From NCBI RefSeq assembly GCF_025643255.1, contig NZ_CP087112.1:1178001-1242000 (forward strand): DNA of 64,000 bases, read 5' to 3'. A program made the translations under genes and the position numbers. The notes below the pieces were generated by a model, which searched no databases, had not been told where the DNA came from, and worked only from the letters and a program-made list of their open reading frames with translations. Shown here one piece after another: positions 10,372 to 19,043 of this stretch (position 1 is the stretch's first letter; each line of letters opens with the position of its first letter). The DNA is from Halomonas sp. 7T. Lineage in GTDB: Bacteria; Pseudomonadota; Gammaproteobacteria; Pseudomonadales; Halomonadaceae.

Positions 10372-12222
10372 CTAGCTTTGCTGCCAACGCTTAAACGACG
10401 ACAGGTGTTGTGCAAGCTGCTCAGCGGTAACTTCGCCCTGGATGCGCGCATCACGGATTTCCTCACCCTCGGAAAAAAACAGCAGGCTAGGTGGGCCAAA
10501 TAGATTGAAGTTATTTAGCAGCTCTCGGCTTTGCGTGTCAGTGCTGGTCACATCGACCGCTATCAGCTGAAAATCGTTCAATGCGGCGCTGACATCGGGG
10601 TGGGGATACACTTCACGCTCCATTAGCTTGCAGGATATACACCAGTCAGCAGTGAAGTGAACGAAGGCGGGGCGCTGATTGCGCGCCGCTTGGGCTACGG
10701 CCATTTCCAGGTCGCTAAGCGAGTCTACTTCCTGAAAAGAGAGGGCTTGGGTCATGGCCTCGGTTTGTCCACCTGAAACCGTCAGTGGACGAAGCGGGTT
10801 GCTGCCACCTTGGGCTGCGCCAAATACCAATGCAATGCCCCAGGCAAGCAGCAAAAGACCCAAGGTTTGACGTGCCCGAGGCCAGCCGAGGGATTGATTC
10901 GTATTTAACGCGCCCAGCACGAGTGCGCTGCCAATGGCCAGCGCAGCCCAGAGTAAAAGGGCTGCCGATGGCGCCACTAACCGCTCAATCATCCAAATAG
11001 CGACACCCAGCATTAGCAGCCCAAAGGCGATTTTTACGCCGTTCATCCAGGCGCCGGTGCGGGGTAGTAAGGTGGTGCCAAAGGTACCCACCAGCAACAG
11101 TGGGATGCCCATGCCCAGCCCCAGCGCGAATAAAGCGGCGCCCCCCATCAATGCATCGCCGGTGGTAGAAATAAACACCAGTGCGCCGGCTAACGGTGCG
11201 GTCACACAAGGCGAGACGACCAGCACCGAGAGCGCGCCTGCTAGCGCTAACCCGGCAGGACCGCTCTGCTGTGCGCGGGCTTGCCACGCATCTATCCGGC
11301 TAGCGACTCGTGGGGAAACGCTCAAATTAAATGCGCCAAACATGGCAAGCGCAAATAGCGTAAACAGCAGGGCGAACGTGATAAGTACCGGCGCAGATTG
11401 CAAGTGGGCTTGCAGATTAAGCCCAGCGCCAAATAAGCCCATCAAGATGCCCACGACGGCGTAGGTGGACGCCATGCCAAGTACATAGCTGGCCGATAGA
11501 ACGAATGCACGGGGCTTGGTGGGGTTTTGACCAACAACAATGGAGGACAAAATAGGGATCATCGGCAGTACGCAAGGCGTAAAAGTAAGCCCAATACCGG
11601 CGAGGAAAAAGAGGCCAAGCGCCAGTGGTAGGCTAGCCTCGCTAATGAGTGCGCTAAAGCGGCTGTCCTGGCTCTGTGGAGCGCTGATGCTTGAAACAGT
11701 GGAGTTGCTCTGTTCTGCCGGAACATTTGATGGTGCAGTAGGCTCCACCTCCCAGTTAACAAATTTGGAGGGTGGAGATGTTTCGCTGGCTTCCAGGGTA
11801 ATACGCTCAGGCGGGTAGCATAGGCCAGCGTCCGCACAGCCCTGAAAGGTTAGCTCAATATCGAGAGGGCCGCTGTGGGCCTCTGAAAAGGGCGTTTCAA
11901 ACACCAGACTGTCGCGAAAGATGTAGACATCGCCCATGAACTCATCGTTGGTAAAGGTGCCTTGGGGGATGACGGGTTGTTCTAGGGTAACGCGATCATG
12001 TTCACTAATGACCGCAAGTTGGTGGCGATAAAGGTAGTACTCATCAGTAATATCGATACCGATGAAAAGCGTCTCACCGTTATGCCAGGCCGTTGGCTGA
12101 AACGCCTCTAAAACAGGTAAAAAGTCGCTTTGATTGTTAGAAGCGGAAAACCACTGAGCCTGCGCCAGCAGAGGGAGCCAGCAAAGCAATAAAAACAGGC
12201 TGAAACGTTTGATGGGTAACAC
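10372..12222 (-). CDS. dsbD: Thiol:disulfide interchange protein DsbD
   Basis: DsbD moves reducing power from cytoplasmic thioredoxin across the inner membrane to periplasmic DsbC and related partners, and to cytochrome c maturation. The 616-residue product has a signal peptide, then an N-terminal periplasmic domain with the Cys pair in GCADAGLCYPP. An eight-helix membrane domain follows, with its redox cysteines in FTPCVLPMIP and VSPCVTAPLA. The C-terminal thioredoxin domain has the active site ADWCISCKLMER, where CISC is a variant of the more usual CVxC. It appears to be a single-gene transcript. Confidence 0.95.
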   Translation of the reverse strand: MLPIKRFSLFLLLCWLPLLAQAQWFSASNNQSDFLPVLEAFQPTAWHNGETLFIGIDITDEYYLYRHQLAVISEHDRVTLEQPVIPQGTFTNDEFMGDVYIFRDSLVFETPFSEAHSGPLDIELTFQGCADAGLCYPPERITLEASETSPPSKFVNWEVEPTAPSNVPAEQSNSTVSSISAPQSQDSRFSALISEASLPLALGLFFLAGIGLTFTPCVLPMIPILSSIVVGQNPTKPRAFVLSASYVLGMASTYAVVGILMGLFGAGLNLQAHLQSAPVLITFALLFTLFALAMFGAFNLSVSPRVASRIDAWQARAQQSGPAGLALAGALSVLVVSPCVTAPLAGALVFISTTGDALMGGAALFALGLGMGIPLLLVGTFGTTLLPRTGAWMNGVKIAFGLLMLGVAIWMIERLVAPSAALLLWAALAIGSALVLGALNTNQSLGWPRARQTLGLLLLAWGIALVFGAAQGGSNPLRPLTVSGGQTEAMTQALSFQEVDSLSDLEMAVAQAARNQRPAFVHFTADWCISCKLMEREVYPHPDVSAALNDFQLIAVDVTSTDTQSRELLNNFNLFGPPSLLFFSEGEEIRDARIQGEVTAEQLAQHLSSFKRWQQS

Positions 12223-12370
12223 GATGTATCCTTGTGCAGGTTAGCGGAGTGCCTGAGAGGAAGCATATCGCACCTCTTAGTGCTAGCGTAGCTGCTGCGG
12301 TGTCGTGACGCGGTGCTTCATTCTGCGTTAATCATCGCGTGTTGTTTTAAACAAAAACGACTGTAAACGT

Positions 12371-12401
12371 AAAAAGGCTGCCCATAGAAGGCAGCCTTTT
12401 C
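12371..12401 (-). terminator. Rho-independent terminator of ppa
   Basis: An 11-bp perfect stem (12372-12382 with 12390-12400) has a 7-base loop. It lies 20 bases beyond the ppa stop, with a T run on the minus strand. Confidence 0.88.
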
Positions 12402-12420
12402 AGACTAACTAACCCAGCTT

Positions 12421-12951
12421 TTAGGCCTTTTGGTAGGCCGCTGCGGCTTTTTCAATCGCTTTGCGAGCAGCTTCAACGCCTTCCCAAGACTCCACTTTGA
12501 CCCATTTGCCTTTTTCGAGGTCTTTGTAGTTCTCGAAAAAGTGTGCGATTTGCTGGCGCAGCAGCTCAGGAAGGTCGGTGACTTCGTGAACATCATCATA
12601 CAGCGTGCTTAGTTTCGGGTGCGGTACACAGACAAGTTTAGCGTCTTCACCCGCTTCATCGGTCATGTTCAAGATGCCGATGGGGCGCGCACGAATAATG
12701 CTGCCAGGCGCAACTGGGTGAGGAGTGACAACCAGTGCATCCAGGGCGTCGCCATCGTCAGCTAAGGTGTGAGGAATGAAGCCGTAGTTGGCCGGATAGA
12801 ACATGGGGGTAGCCATGAAACGGTCAACGAGAAGGGCGCCCATGTCTTTATCGATTTCATATTTAATCGGCGCATGGTTGGCAGGAATTTCAATGGCCAC
12901 GTAAAGGTCGTTGGGCAGATCTTTTCCAGCGGGGATATTATCGAAGTTCAT
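12421..12951 (-). CDS. ppa: Inorganic pyrophosphatase (Ppa, family I)
   Basis: Ppa hydrolyses pyrophosphate to phosphate, pulling biosynthetic reactions forward. The 176-residue, family-typical protein has the metal-binding signature [10 protein letters not shown] and active-site residues in [11 protein letters not shown] and [11 protein letters not shown]. It is a single gene with its own terminator. The PPi-dependent phosphofructokinase 2 kb away uses the same metabolite, so the two enzymes compete for PPi. Confidence 0.96.
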   Translation of the reverse strand: MNFDNIPAGKDLPNDLYVAIEIPANHAPIKYEIDKDMGALLVDRFMATPMFYPANYGFIPHTLADDGDALDALVVTPHPVAPGSIIRARPIGILNMTDEAGEDAKLVCVPHPKLSTLYDDVHEVTDLPELLRQQIAHFFENYKDLEKGKWVKVESWEGVEAARKAIEKAAAAYQKA

Positions 12952-13206
12952 CGTTGGTTCCTTGGCTTATGTAGTGCAGTGACTAAGCAGTAGGTGCATT
13001 GATGCATTGCATTAATGGCGAAGAATTATACGAAGATGGCTGCTGGATTACCAATGCGACATAGGTGTGTGCAATCGACTAATTTTATAAGCACCCTAAA
13101 ATGTGCCTGTTTTTATAGGGGTAGCGACGTTTGGCGGGCATCGTTTCGTACTGCCAGCGTGTATCATGAGCGTTAACTGTGGGGATTCCCATTAAGCGGT
13201 AAGCCT

Positions 13207-13212
13207 AGGAGG
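13207..13212 (+). promoter_or_regulatory. Strong ribosome binding site fixing a TTG start
   Basis: AGGAGG lies 5 bases before the TTG at 13218. A nearby ATG at 13214 is out of frame and reaches a stop within a few codons, so the TTG is the best start for the fused kinase-like gene. Confidence 0.7.
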
Positions 13213-13217
13213 ATGAG

Positions 13218-14936
13218 TTGGCGCACGCCCAGTTGCTAATCAGTTACGGACAAGCCTTTGTTGCCCCGGATAGGCGCCAACACCGTAGTTCTATGTCGGT
13301 ACGGATGCCTGACAAACCTCTCCTGAATGTGAAAGGTGTTTGCGCGGTGATCAGTGACTCTATCTCACGAAACACCATGGCGAAGCAGGCTGGCGATTTA
13401 AGCGTGCGTGGCTTTTTAGCCGACTATTATTCGACACCGGATCACTGGGATACCAAAATGTCGGCAACGCGCGTGCTACGAGCATTAAATGGCTGGTGCT
13501 ACAGTCAAAGTCAGCATGTAAAAGAGGGCAGTTTTGTCTCTTCACTGTCTGCGATCGTGTTTCGAGGGCGGGAAGCGGAACTGTTTCATATGGGCGATAC
13601 GCTCGTGTTTCGATTGCGTGGTGCTGAGTTTGAGCAGCTGACACGTGATCACGTAACCGACATAGGCGGCTATCGCTACCCATCGCGAGCGTTGGGAATG
13701 GATGGTAGCGTGGATATCGACTATACCCAGCTGGCGTTGAAGCAAGGCGATCTTTTTGTATTCACCACCCAGGGCGTTAGGGGGACACTGCTGCCTTCTG
13801 ACTACGTACGCTTAATTCGTCAGGATGCCAGTGATTTAGATGCGGCCTGTGAGCGTCTCGCTAATGAAGCAAAACAGCGTGCTCAGGAGAGAGGCTACGG
13901 AGGCGACCAGTTCTGTTTTCAGCTGGTGCGCATTGATGAGTTGCCGGAAGAGGCGGATGACGATCACCCTAGCTTAATTTACGGTGATTTACCCATACCG
14001 CCTGAGTTATCGGTAGGCGAGCGTCTCGATGGTTTTGAAGTCCAGGAAGTACTCTCGCGTAATGCGCAATCCCGTGTTTACCGCGTGCGTGACCTACATT
14101 CAGAACGTGACATGGTGATGAAAGCGCCAAGTCCAGAGCTGTCTCTTCGTAATGCCTACCTGGAGCACTTTTTACTCCAGCAATGGGTGGTAGAGCGGGT
14201 GAAGTCGCCCTTCGTGGTGAAGGTGGTGGAACCCTCGCGCCCGCGCCGCTATTTGTACTACCTGATGCAGTATATCGAAAGTGAAACGCTACGAGAGTGG
14301 GCGGAAAAGCACCCTCAGGCGAGCTTAGTGCAGCGTTTAGATATTGCTAACCAGTTGGGTAAAGCGGTGCAAGCGTTGCACCATCGTGACATTATCCATC
14401 AGCAAATTACCCCGGATAATATTTTGATCGACACCCACGGCAAGCTGATTTTGGCTGATTTTAGTGCTTGCCACATGCGTGACGTAGACGGGCATCGCCA
14501 TTCGGGCGAGCTGCTGCGCCAAATTGGCTTTAACGAACATACGGCTCCAGAGTATGCTCTGGGAGATAGTGTTGGGCGCCGCAGCGACCAATATTCGTTG
14601 GCTTCAACAGTGTATTGGTTGTTGACCGGTGCACTGCCCTATGTGCTAACGCCTAACCGTCTGCGCAGTCATACCGATCTGGAAGAGCTGAGCTATCGTA
14701 GTGCGCGCACCACGAACCCTGAGATAACGCCTGATCTTGATGAGGCCTTGCGCAGAGCATTGGATCCACAGCGCGCGCTGCGCTTTAGACGTATGTCAGA
14801 ATTTCTGCATGCATTACGAGTTCCCCTGGGGCGTCAGCCGGTTAAACAGGAGGCGCGCCAAGAGCCCCGACGCTTTTGGCAAGGCGTTGCAGGCATTCTG
14901 CTGCTGTTGCTCGTACTGTCGTGGTTGCTAAGGTAG
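13218..14936 (+). CDS. Fused PP2C-like / Ser-Thr kinase-like tail-anchored protein with degenerate active sites
   Basis: This 572-residue protein has a PP2C phosphatase-like domain (about 1-240), a protein-kinase-like domain (about 270-535) and one C-terminal membrane helix (about 552-571). It resembles the bifunctional kinase/phosphatase proteins of pseudomonads. Key residues differ from active enzymes. The kinase catalytic loop reads IIHQQITPDN, so the HRD Asp is Gln396 and the following Lys is Thr398. DFG is DFS (414-416), and the glycine loop has no glycines (LSRNAQSRV). K302, N401 and APE (443-445) remain. In the PP2C half, the late metal-binding SDG appears as TQG (184-186) and DN as DQ (230-231), while MGD (127) remains. 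The start is TTG at 13218, behind a perfect AGGAGG (13207-13212). Regulatory role is inferred. Confidence 0.8.
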   Translation: MAHAQLLISYGQAFVAPDRRQHRSSMSVRMPDKPLLNVKGVCAVISDSISRNTMAKQAGDLSVRGFLADYYSTPDHWDTKMSATRVLRALNGWCYSQSQHVKEGSFVSSLSAIVFRGREAELFHMGDTLVFRLRGAEFEQLTRDHVTDIGGYRYPSRALGMDGSVDIDYTQLALKQGDLFVFTTQGVRGTLLPSDYVRLIRQDASDLDAACERLANEAKQRAQERGYGGDQFCFQLVRIDELPEEADDDHPSLIYGDLPIPPELSVGERLDGFEVQEVLSRNAQSRVYRVRDLHSERDMVMKAPSPELSLRNAYLEHFLLQQWVVERVKSPFVVKVVEPSRPRRYLYYLMQYIESETLREWAEKHPQASLVQRLDIANQLGKAVQALHHRDIIHQQITPDNILIDTHGKLILADFSACHMRDVDGHRHSGELLRQIGFNEHTAPEYALGDSVGRRSDQYSLASTVYWLLTGALPYVLTPNRLRSHTDLEELSYRSARTTNPEITPDLDEALRRALDPQRALRFRRMSEFLHALRVPLGRQPVKQEARQEPRRFWQGVAGILLLLLVLSWLLR

Positions 14937-14963
14937 GTTGCTTTAAAAAAGCCCTAAGCAAAC

Positions 14964-14999
14964 AAAAGGGGCGATGCTTTGACGGCATCGCCCCTTTTT
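14964..14999. terminator. Bidirectional terminator between kinase-like gene and pfk
   Basis: A 14-bp perfect stem (14964-14977 with 14985-14998) has a 7-base loop. It is flanked by A and T runs between two convergent genes. Confidence 0.92.
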
Positions 15000-15026
15000 G
15001 TATTGCTCGTCACAAACCCAAAGGGC

Positions 15027-16286
15027 TTACAGTGTGAAAGTAGGCAGTTTTTGTTCCACTTTCGCCAGCTTTAACTTAGCTACCTTGGGCAGGCCATTTT
15101 CAAAGGGAGGAAAGTCTTCCCCTTGAATCAGTGGTGATAAATAATCGCGGCAAGCTTGGGTAATCGCAAAGCCATTTTCACTGATGTAGTCCCGCGGCAT
15201 AAACTTCTCCTGGTTGGCGATTTGCGCCAAGGGAGCAGAAATAACATCCCACTGGTAGGGCTCCTGAGAGATGCGGCGAATGGCCGGCATCATGGAGTTT
15301 TTGCCCGCCAGCGCCAGGGTGACGGCTTCACGCCCCACCGCATACGCCTGATCGACGTCCGTTTTAGAGGCAAGGTGACGTGCCGCACGTTGAAGGTAGT
15401 CTGCCACTGCCCAGTGATACTTATAGCCCAAATCTTGCTTAATCATTCCAGCCAGCGTAGGGGCAACGCCGCCTAGTTGGCGGTGGCCAAAGGCATCGGT
15501 GTTGCCCGCATCGGCCAGGAAAGTACCGTCGGCATAACGAGCGCCTTCCGAGACCACAATGACACAGTAGCCATACTGGGTGACACTCTCTTCTACCCGC
15601 GCCATAACGGCGCTACGGTCAAACGCAATTTCGGGAAAGATAATCAGGTGGGGTGGTTCGCCTTCCCCTGCGCCTGCCAGACCGCCTGCAGCGGCGATCC
15701 AACCCGCGTGACGCCCCATTACTTCGAGTACAAATACTTTGGTAGACGTTGCGCACATGGACGCGACATCCAGTGACGCTTCTTGGGTAGAAGTGGCGAT
15801 ATATTTAGCGACGCTGCCAAAGCCAGGGCTGTTATCAGTAATCGGCAGATCGTTATCGACTGTTTTAGGAACGTGGATCGCCGTTAGCGGGTAGCCTAGT
15901 TTTTCAGATAGCTGCGAAACTTTTAGACAGGTATCAGCGCTATCGCCGCCGCCGTTATAGAAAAAATAACGAATATCATGGGCTTTAAAAACTTCAATTA
16001 AGCGTTCGTACTGCGTACGGTGGGTGTCGATATCCTTTAGTTTGTAGCGGCATGAGCCAAATGCGCCGCCTGGCGTGTGGCGTAGAGCGGCAATGGCTTC
16101 ATCGCTTTCTTGCGACACATCGATGAGGTCTTCCGTTAGGGCGCCGATAATGCCGTTATGACCGGCGTACACCTTACCAATCTGCTCCGGGGCCTGCCGG
16201 CATGCTTCGATAACGCCGCAGGCGCTGGCATTGATGACGGCGGTAACGCCACCAGATTGGGCGTAAAAGGCATTATGCTGAGCCAT
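15027..16286 (-). CDS. pfp: PPi-dependent 6-phosphofructokinase
   Basis: This enzyme reversibly phosphorylates fructose 6-phosphate with pyrophosphate, serving glycolysis or gluconeogenesis. The 419-residue protein has the PFK fold signatures. The donor site reads YNGGGDSADT, and PKTVDNDL follows the catalytic base region. The Asp after the glycines and the Lys in PKTVDNDL are the residues known to mark PPi-using rather than ATP-using PFKs. MGRHAGWIA is the sugar-phosphate-binding segment. It is a single gene, converging with the kinase-like gene. The PPi assignment comes from motif reading; kinetics could differ. Confidence 0.88.
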   Translation of the reverse strand: MAQHNAFYAQSGGVTAVINASACGVIEACRQAPEQIGKVYAGHNGIIGALTEDLIDVSQESDEAIAALRHTPGGAFGSCRYKLKDIDTHRTQYERLIEVFKAHDIRYFFYNGGGDSADTCLKVSQLSEKLGYPLTAIHVPKTVDNDLPITDNSPGFGSVAKYIATSTQEASLDVASMCATSTKVFVLEVMGRHAGWIAAAGGLAGAGEGEPPHLIIFPEIAFDRSAVMARVEESVTQYGYCVIVVSEGARYADGTFLADAGNTDAFGHRQLGGVAPTLAGMIKQDLGYKYHWAVADYLQRAARHLASKTDVDQAYAVGREAVTLALAGKNSMMPAIRRISQEPYQWDVISAPLAQIANQEKFMPRDYISENGFAITQACRDYLSPLIQGEDFPPFENGLPKVAKLKLAKVEQKLPTFTL

Positions 16287-16452
16287 GGAAACGTCTCATC
16301 TCCTAAAAACAGATAATTTAAGCGCGCTCAAGGCGTGCTTGATGACTAAAGTAGGTGGGCTTCACGCAAGGAAGCGTTTTGGCTTTTCTTGGCAAGCCCA
16401 TCACAAACAGCGCAAAGTTTAGCGTAAAGCAGCAGAGGCTGCATTAGGCGGA

Positions 16453-17121
16453 CTACTCGCCTATATCCAACTCCTGTTCTTGCTGAGCTAACCGCCAACC
16501 GCCTAAATCTTTGTAGCGGTTCACCATGGCGCAGAAAAGCTCAGCGGTACGTTCGGTGTCATAGCGAGCAGAGTGGGCGGCTTTGTTATCAAAATCGATA
16601 CCCGCTGCACGGCATGCGCGGGCAAGTACGGTTTGTCCGTACACAAAGCCCGCCAGTGTTGCCGTATCAAAACTTGAGAACGGGTGAAACGGGTTTCGCT
16701 TTACATCGCAGCGATTAGCCGCAGCATTTAAAAAGCTATGATCAAAAGCGGCGTTGTGGCCCACCAAAATGGCACGTGAGCAGCCGTGGGCTTTAATGGA
16801 TTTTCGGATGGGGCGAAAAAGCTCCCCCAATGCTTCTGACTCCGTAAGCGCCACTTGACGGCGCAGCGGGTCGTCCAAATTAATACCGGTAAAATCCAAC
16901 GCCGACTGTTCAACGTTCGCCCCTTCAAAGGGGTGAATGTGATAGGCGTACGTGGCATCGGGCAATAAATTACCCTCTGGATCCATGGTGAGCGTAACGG
17001 CTGCAATCTCAAGTACGGCGTCGTTTTGGGCATTGAACCCACCCGTTTCTAAATCAATGACAACCGGCAGGTAACTGCGAAAACGTTGGGCCATTAATTC
17101 GCGGGCAATTGCCTCGCTCAT
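16453..17121 (-). CDS. rnt: Ribonuclease T
   Basis: RNase T is a DEDDh 3'-5' exoribonuclease that trims tRNA 3' ends and matures 5S and 23S rRNA. The 222-residue protein has ExoI in [10 protein letters not shown], ExoII in [11 protein letters not shown], and the late His and Asp in [14 protein letters not shown]. The start at 17121 follows an AAGGAG site at good spacing and gives the family length; the longer in-frame version beginning at 17238 adds 39 unlike residues. It is divergent from argG. Confidence 0.93.
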   Translation of the reverse strand: MSEAIARELMAQRFRSYLPVVIDLETGGFNAQNDAVLEIAAVTLTMDPEGNLLPDATYAYHIHPFEGANVEQSALDFTGINLDDPLRRQVALTESEALGELFRPIRKSIKAHGCSRAILVGHNAAFDHSFLNAAANRCDVKRNPFHPFSSFDTATLAGFVYGQTVLARACRAAGIDFDNKAAHSARYDTERTAELFCAMVNRYKDLGGWRLAQQEQELDIGE

Positions 17122-17342
17122 GCAGCTCTCCTTAGTAAAGCGAGTAATCGGATAGGGTGTGCAGCAAGCCACCGCAATGAATGGTGTGATTCTAGCAGCT
17201 TTACCCCCAAGGCGTCGTTGACGGTATTCGCTGAGCATTGAGAGCGCTATACTAATAGATTGTGGTAACTGGTCTGTGTTAGCACATAGCGTGCCGCGCT
17301 ATATTTTTTGGTGAACTGCTTTCCCTACACAAGGAGTCAAGA

Positions 17343-18563
17343 ATGTCCGATGTCAAAAAGGTTGTGCTGGCGTATTCAGGCGGCCTGGACACATCCGTAA
17401 TCGTTAAGTGGTTGCAAGAGACCTACAACTGCGAGGTAGTGACCTTTACAGCCGACATCGGTCAGGGGGAGGAAGTTGAACCCGCCCGTGCTAAAGCGCA
17501 AGCGCTGGGTGTGAAAGAGATCTACATCGAAGACCTTCGTGAAGAGTTTGTGCGGGACTACGTTTTCCCAATGTTCCGCGCCAATACTATCTATGAAGGT
17601 GAGTACCTGCTGGGTACCTCCATTGCTCGCCCGCTGATTGCCAAGCGTCTGATCGAAATTGCCAATGAAACCGGTGCCGATGCTATTTCACACGGCGCAA
17701 CAGGCAAAGGTAACGACCAAGTGCGTTTTGAGCTGGGTGGTTATGCGCTGAAGCCAGGGGTGAAAGTCATCGCGCCATGGCGCGAGTGGGATCTCACTTC
17801 TCGCGAGAAGCTGATGGCCTACTGCGAAGAGCACAACATTCCGGTGGATTTTTCTAATAAGAAGAAAAAATCGCCATACTCCATGGACGCCAACCTGCTG
17901 CACATTTCCTACGAAGGCGGCATTTTGGAAGATCCTTGGGCCGAAGCCGAAGAAGACATGTGGCGTTGGAGCGTTTCTCCGGAAGCCGCCCCGGAGCAGC
18001 CAACTTACGTTGAGCTGACTTTCGAGAACGGCGATATCGTTGCGATTGATGGCGAAGCGCATAAGCCCCACGAAGTGCTAGAGAGGCTTAACAAGTTGGG
18101 CGGTGACAACGGTATCGGCCGTTTAGATATCGTCGAAAACCGCTATGTAGGCATGAAGTCTCGCGGCTGCTACGAAACGCCAGGGGGCACGATTATGCTG
18201 CGCGCCCACCGTGCCATTGAGTCGCTGACCCTTGACCGCGAAGAAGCGCATCTGAAAGATCAGCTGATGCCGAAATATGCAGAAGTCATCTACAACGGCT
18301 ACTGGTGGAGCCCCGAGCGCCGCATGCTACAAGCTGCCATTGACGAAACGCAGAAAAACGTTTGTGGTGTCGTGCGCATGAAACTCTACAAAGGCAACGC
18401 AACCGTGGTAGGCCGTAAGTCCGAGCAGTCGCTGTTTGATGAGTCTATCGCTACGTTTGAAGACGATGCGGGTGCTTATAATCAGAAAGATGCAGAAGGC
18501 TTTATCAAGCTAAATGCGCTGCGCTTGCGTATTGCCGCCGGTAAAGGGCGTCAGCAGAGTTAA
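17343..18563 (+). CDS. argG: Argininosuccinate synthase (ArgG)
   Basis: ArgG condenses citrulline and aspartate with ATP to argininosuccinate, the penultimate step of arginine synthesis. The 406-residue protein begins with the ATP pyrophosphatase loop [15 protein letters not shown]. It also has the citrulline/aspartate-binding region [13 protein letters not shown] and [17 protein letters not shown] precedes the ATG at good spacing. A hairpin terminator follows immediately, separating it from the HlyU-family gene. Confidence 0.97.
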   Translation: MSDVKKVVLAYSGGLDTSVIVKWLQETYNCEVVTFTADIGQGEEVEPARAKAQALGVKEIYIEDLREEFVRDYVFPMFRANTIYEGEYLLGTSIARPLIAKRLIEIANETGADAISHGATGKGNDQVRFELGGYALKPGVKVIAPWREWDLTSREKLMAYCEEHNIPVDFSNKKKKSPYSMDANLLHISYEGGILEDPWAEAEEDMWRWSVSPEAAPEQPTYVELTFENGDIVAIDGEAHKPHEVLERLNKLGGDNGIGRLDIVENRYVGMKSRGCYETPGGTIMLRAHRAIESLTLDREEAHLKDQLMPKYAEVIYNGYWWSPERRMLQAAIDETQKNVCGVVRMKLYKGNATVVGRKSEQSLFDESIATFEDDAGAYNQKDAEGFIKLNALRLRIAAGKGRQQS

Positions 18564-18574
18564 TTAGGTGTTAA

Positions 18575-18601
18575 GCGGCCAGCGCGCAGCTGGCCGTTTT
18601 T
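18575..18601 (+). terminator. Rho-independent terminator of argG
   Basis: An 8-bp GC-rich stem (18576-18583 with 18589-18596) has a 5-base loop and is followed by five Ts. Confidence 0.85.
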
Positions 18602-18619
18602 ATTGCAGGGGAACCACTT

Positions 18620-18946
18620 ATGCTAAAAAAACTACTTTCAGGTCTTTTTGGAAGCGGTAGCCAGGGGGTTGCAGAGAGCGGCACCAAAGCGGCCGACCCG
18701 GTAGAGTACAAAGAGTATTTAATCGTTTCGCAGCCCGATAACCAAAGCGGCCAATATCGAGTAAGCGGTTGGATTCGCAAGCTAGATAGTGAGGGTGCTA
18801 CTCAAGAGCATCGGTTTGAACGATCAGATATGCTTCCTGGGCGAGAAGCTTGCGATGCGATGATGGTCACTAAAGCGCAGCGCTACATTGATGAAGTAGG
18901 CGACGCCATGTTTGCACCCGACCCTCGGCGTGAAGGGCAAGTTTGA
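18620..18946 (+). CDS. HlyU-family small protein
   Basis: This 108-residue protein resembles the HlyU family (PF10115), annotated elsewhere as transcriptional activators but found widely as a short conserved protein of uncertain role. Matching features are a short basic/glycine-rich N-terminus (MLKKLLSGLFGSG), then VEYKEYLIVSQP, GQYRVSGWIRK and EHRFERSDMLPGREAC. No helix-turn-helix is obvious. It lies just after the argG terminator and has its own upstream sequence only if the promoter sits inside argG or the hairpin leaks. The family call is fairly confident; function is open. Confidence 0.75.
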   Translation: MLKKLLSGLFGSGSQGVAESGTKAADPVEYKEYLIVSQPDNQSGQYRVSGWIRKLDSEGATQEHRFERSDMLPGREACDAMMVTKAQRYIDEVGDAMFAPDPRREGQV

Positions 18947-18995
18947 GAGCCCGAAAGCTTTGCTCCGAAAGCGTTGCTCCCGAAAACATCGCTAC

Positions 18996-19013
18996 TAGTG
19001 TGTTGTAATTACC
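18996..19013. other. Ter-like sequence (possible replication terminus site)
   Basis: The sequence AGTGTGTTGTAATTACC (18997-19013) matches the E. coli Tus-binding consensus AGNATGTTGTAAYTAA at 12 of the 14 fixed positions and at the Y. The GTTGTAA core and its leading G are intact. It lies between two genes. A Tus-like protein is encoded at 56.7-57.6 kb. By my rough estimate about 0.2 such matches are expected by chance in a window of this size, so this is only a candidate. Confidence 0.3.
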
Positions 19014-19043
19014 AGAGCCACTCATTAAGCCAAGGAGAGGCGA

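Noticed and set aside
10934..11464. Plus-strand ORF of 176 residues within dsbD
   Set aside because: It is antisense to the membrane domain of DsbD; its Ala, Pro and Ser composition reflects the complement of hydrophobic codons.
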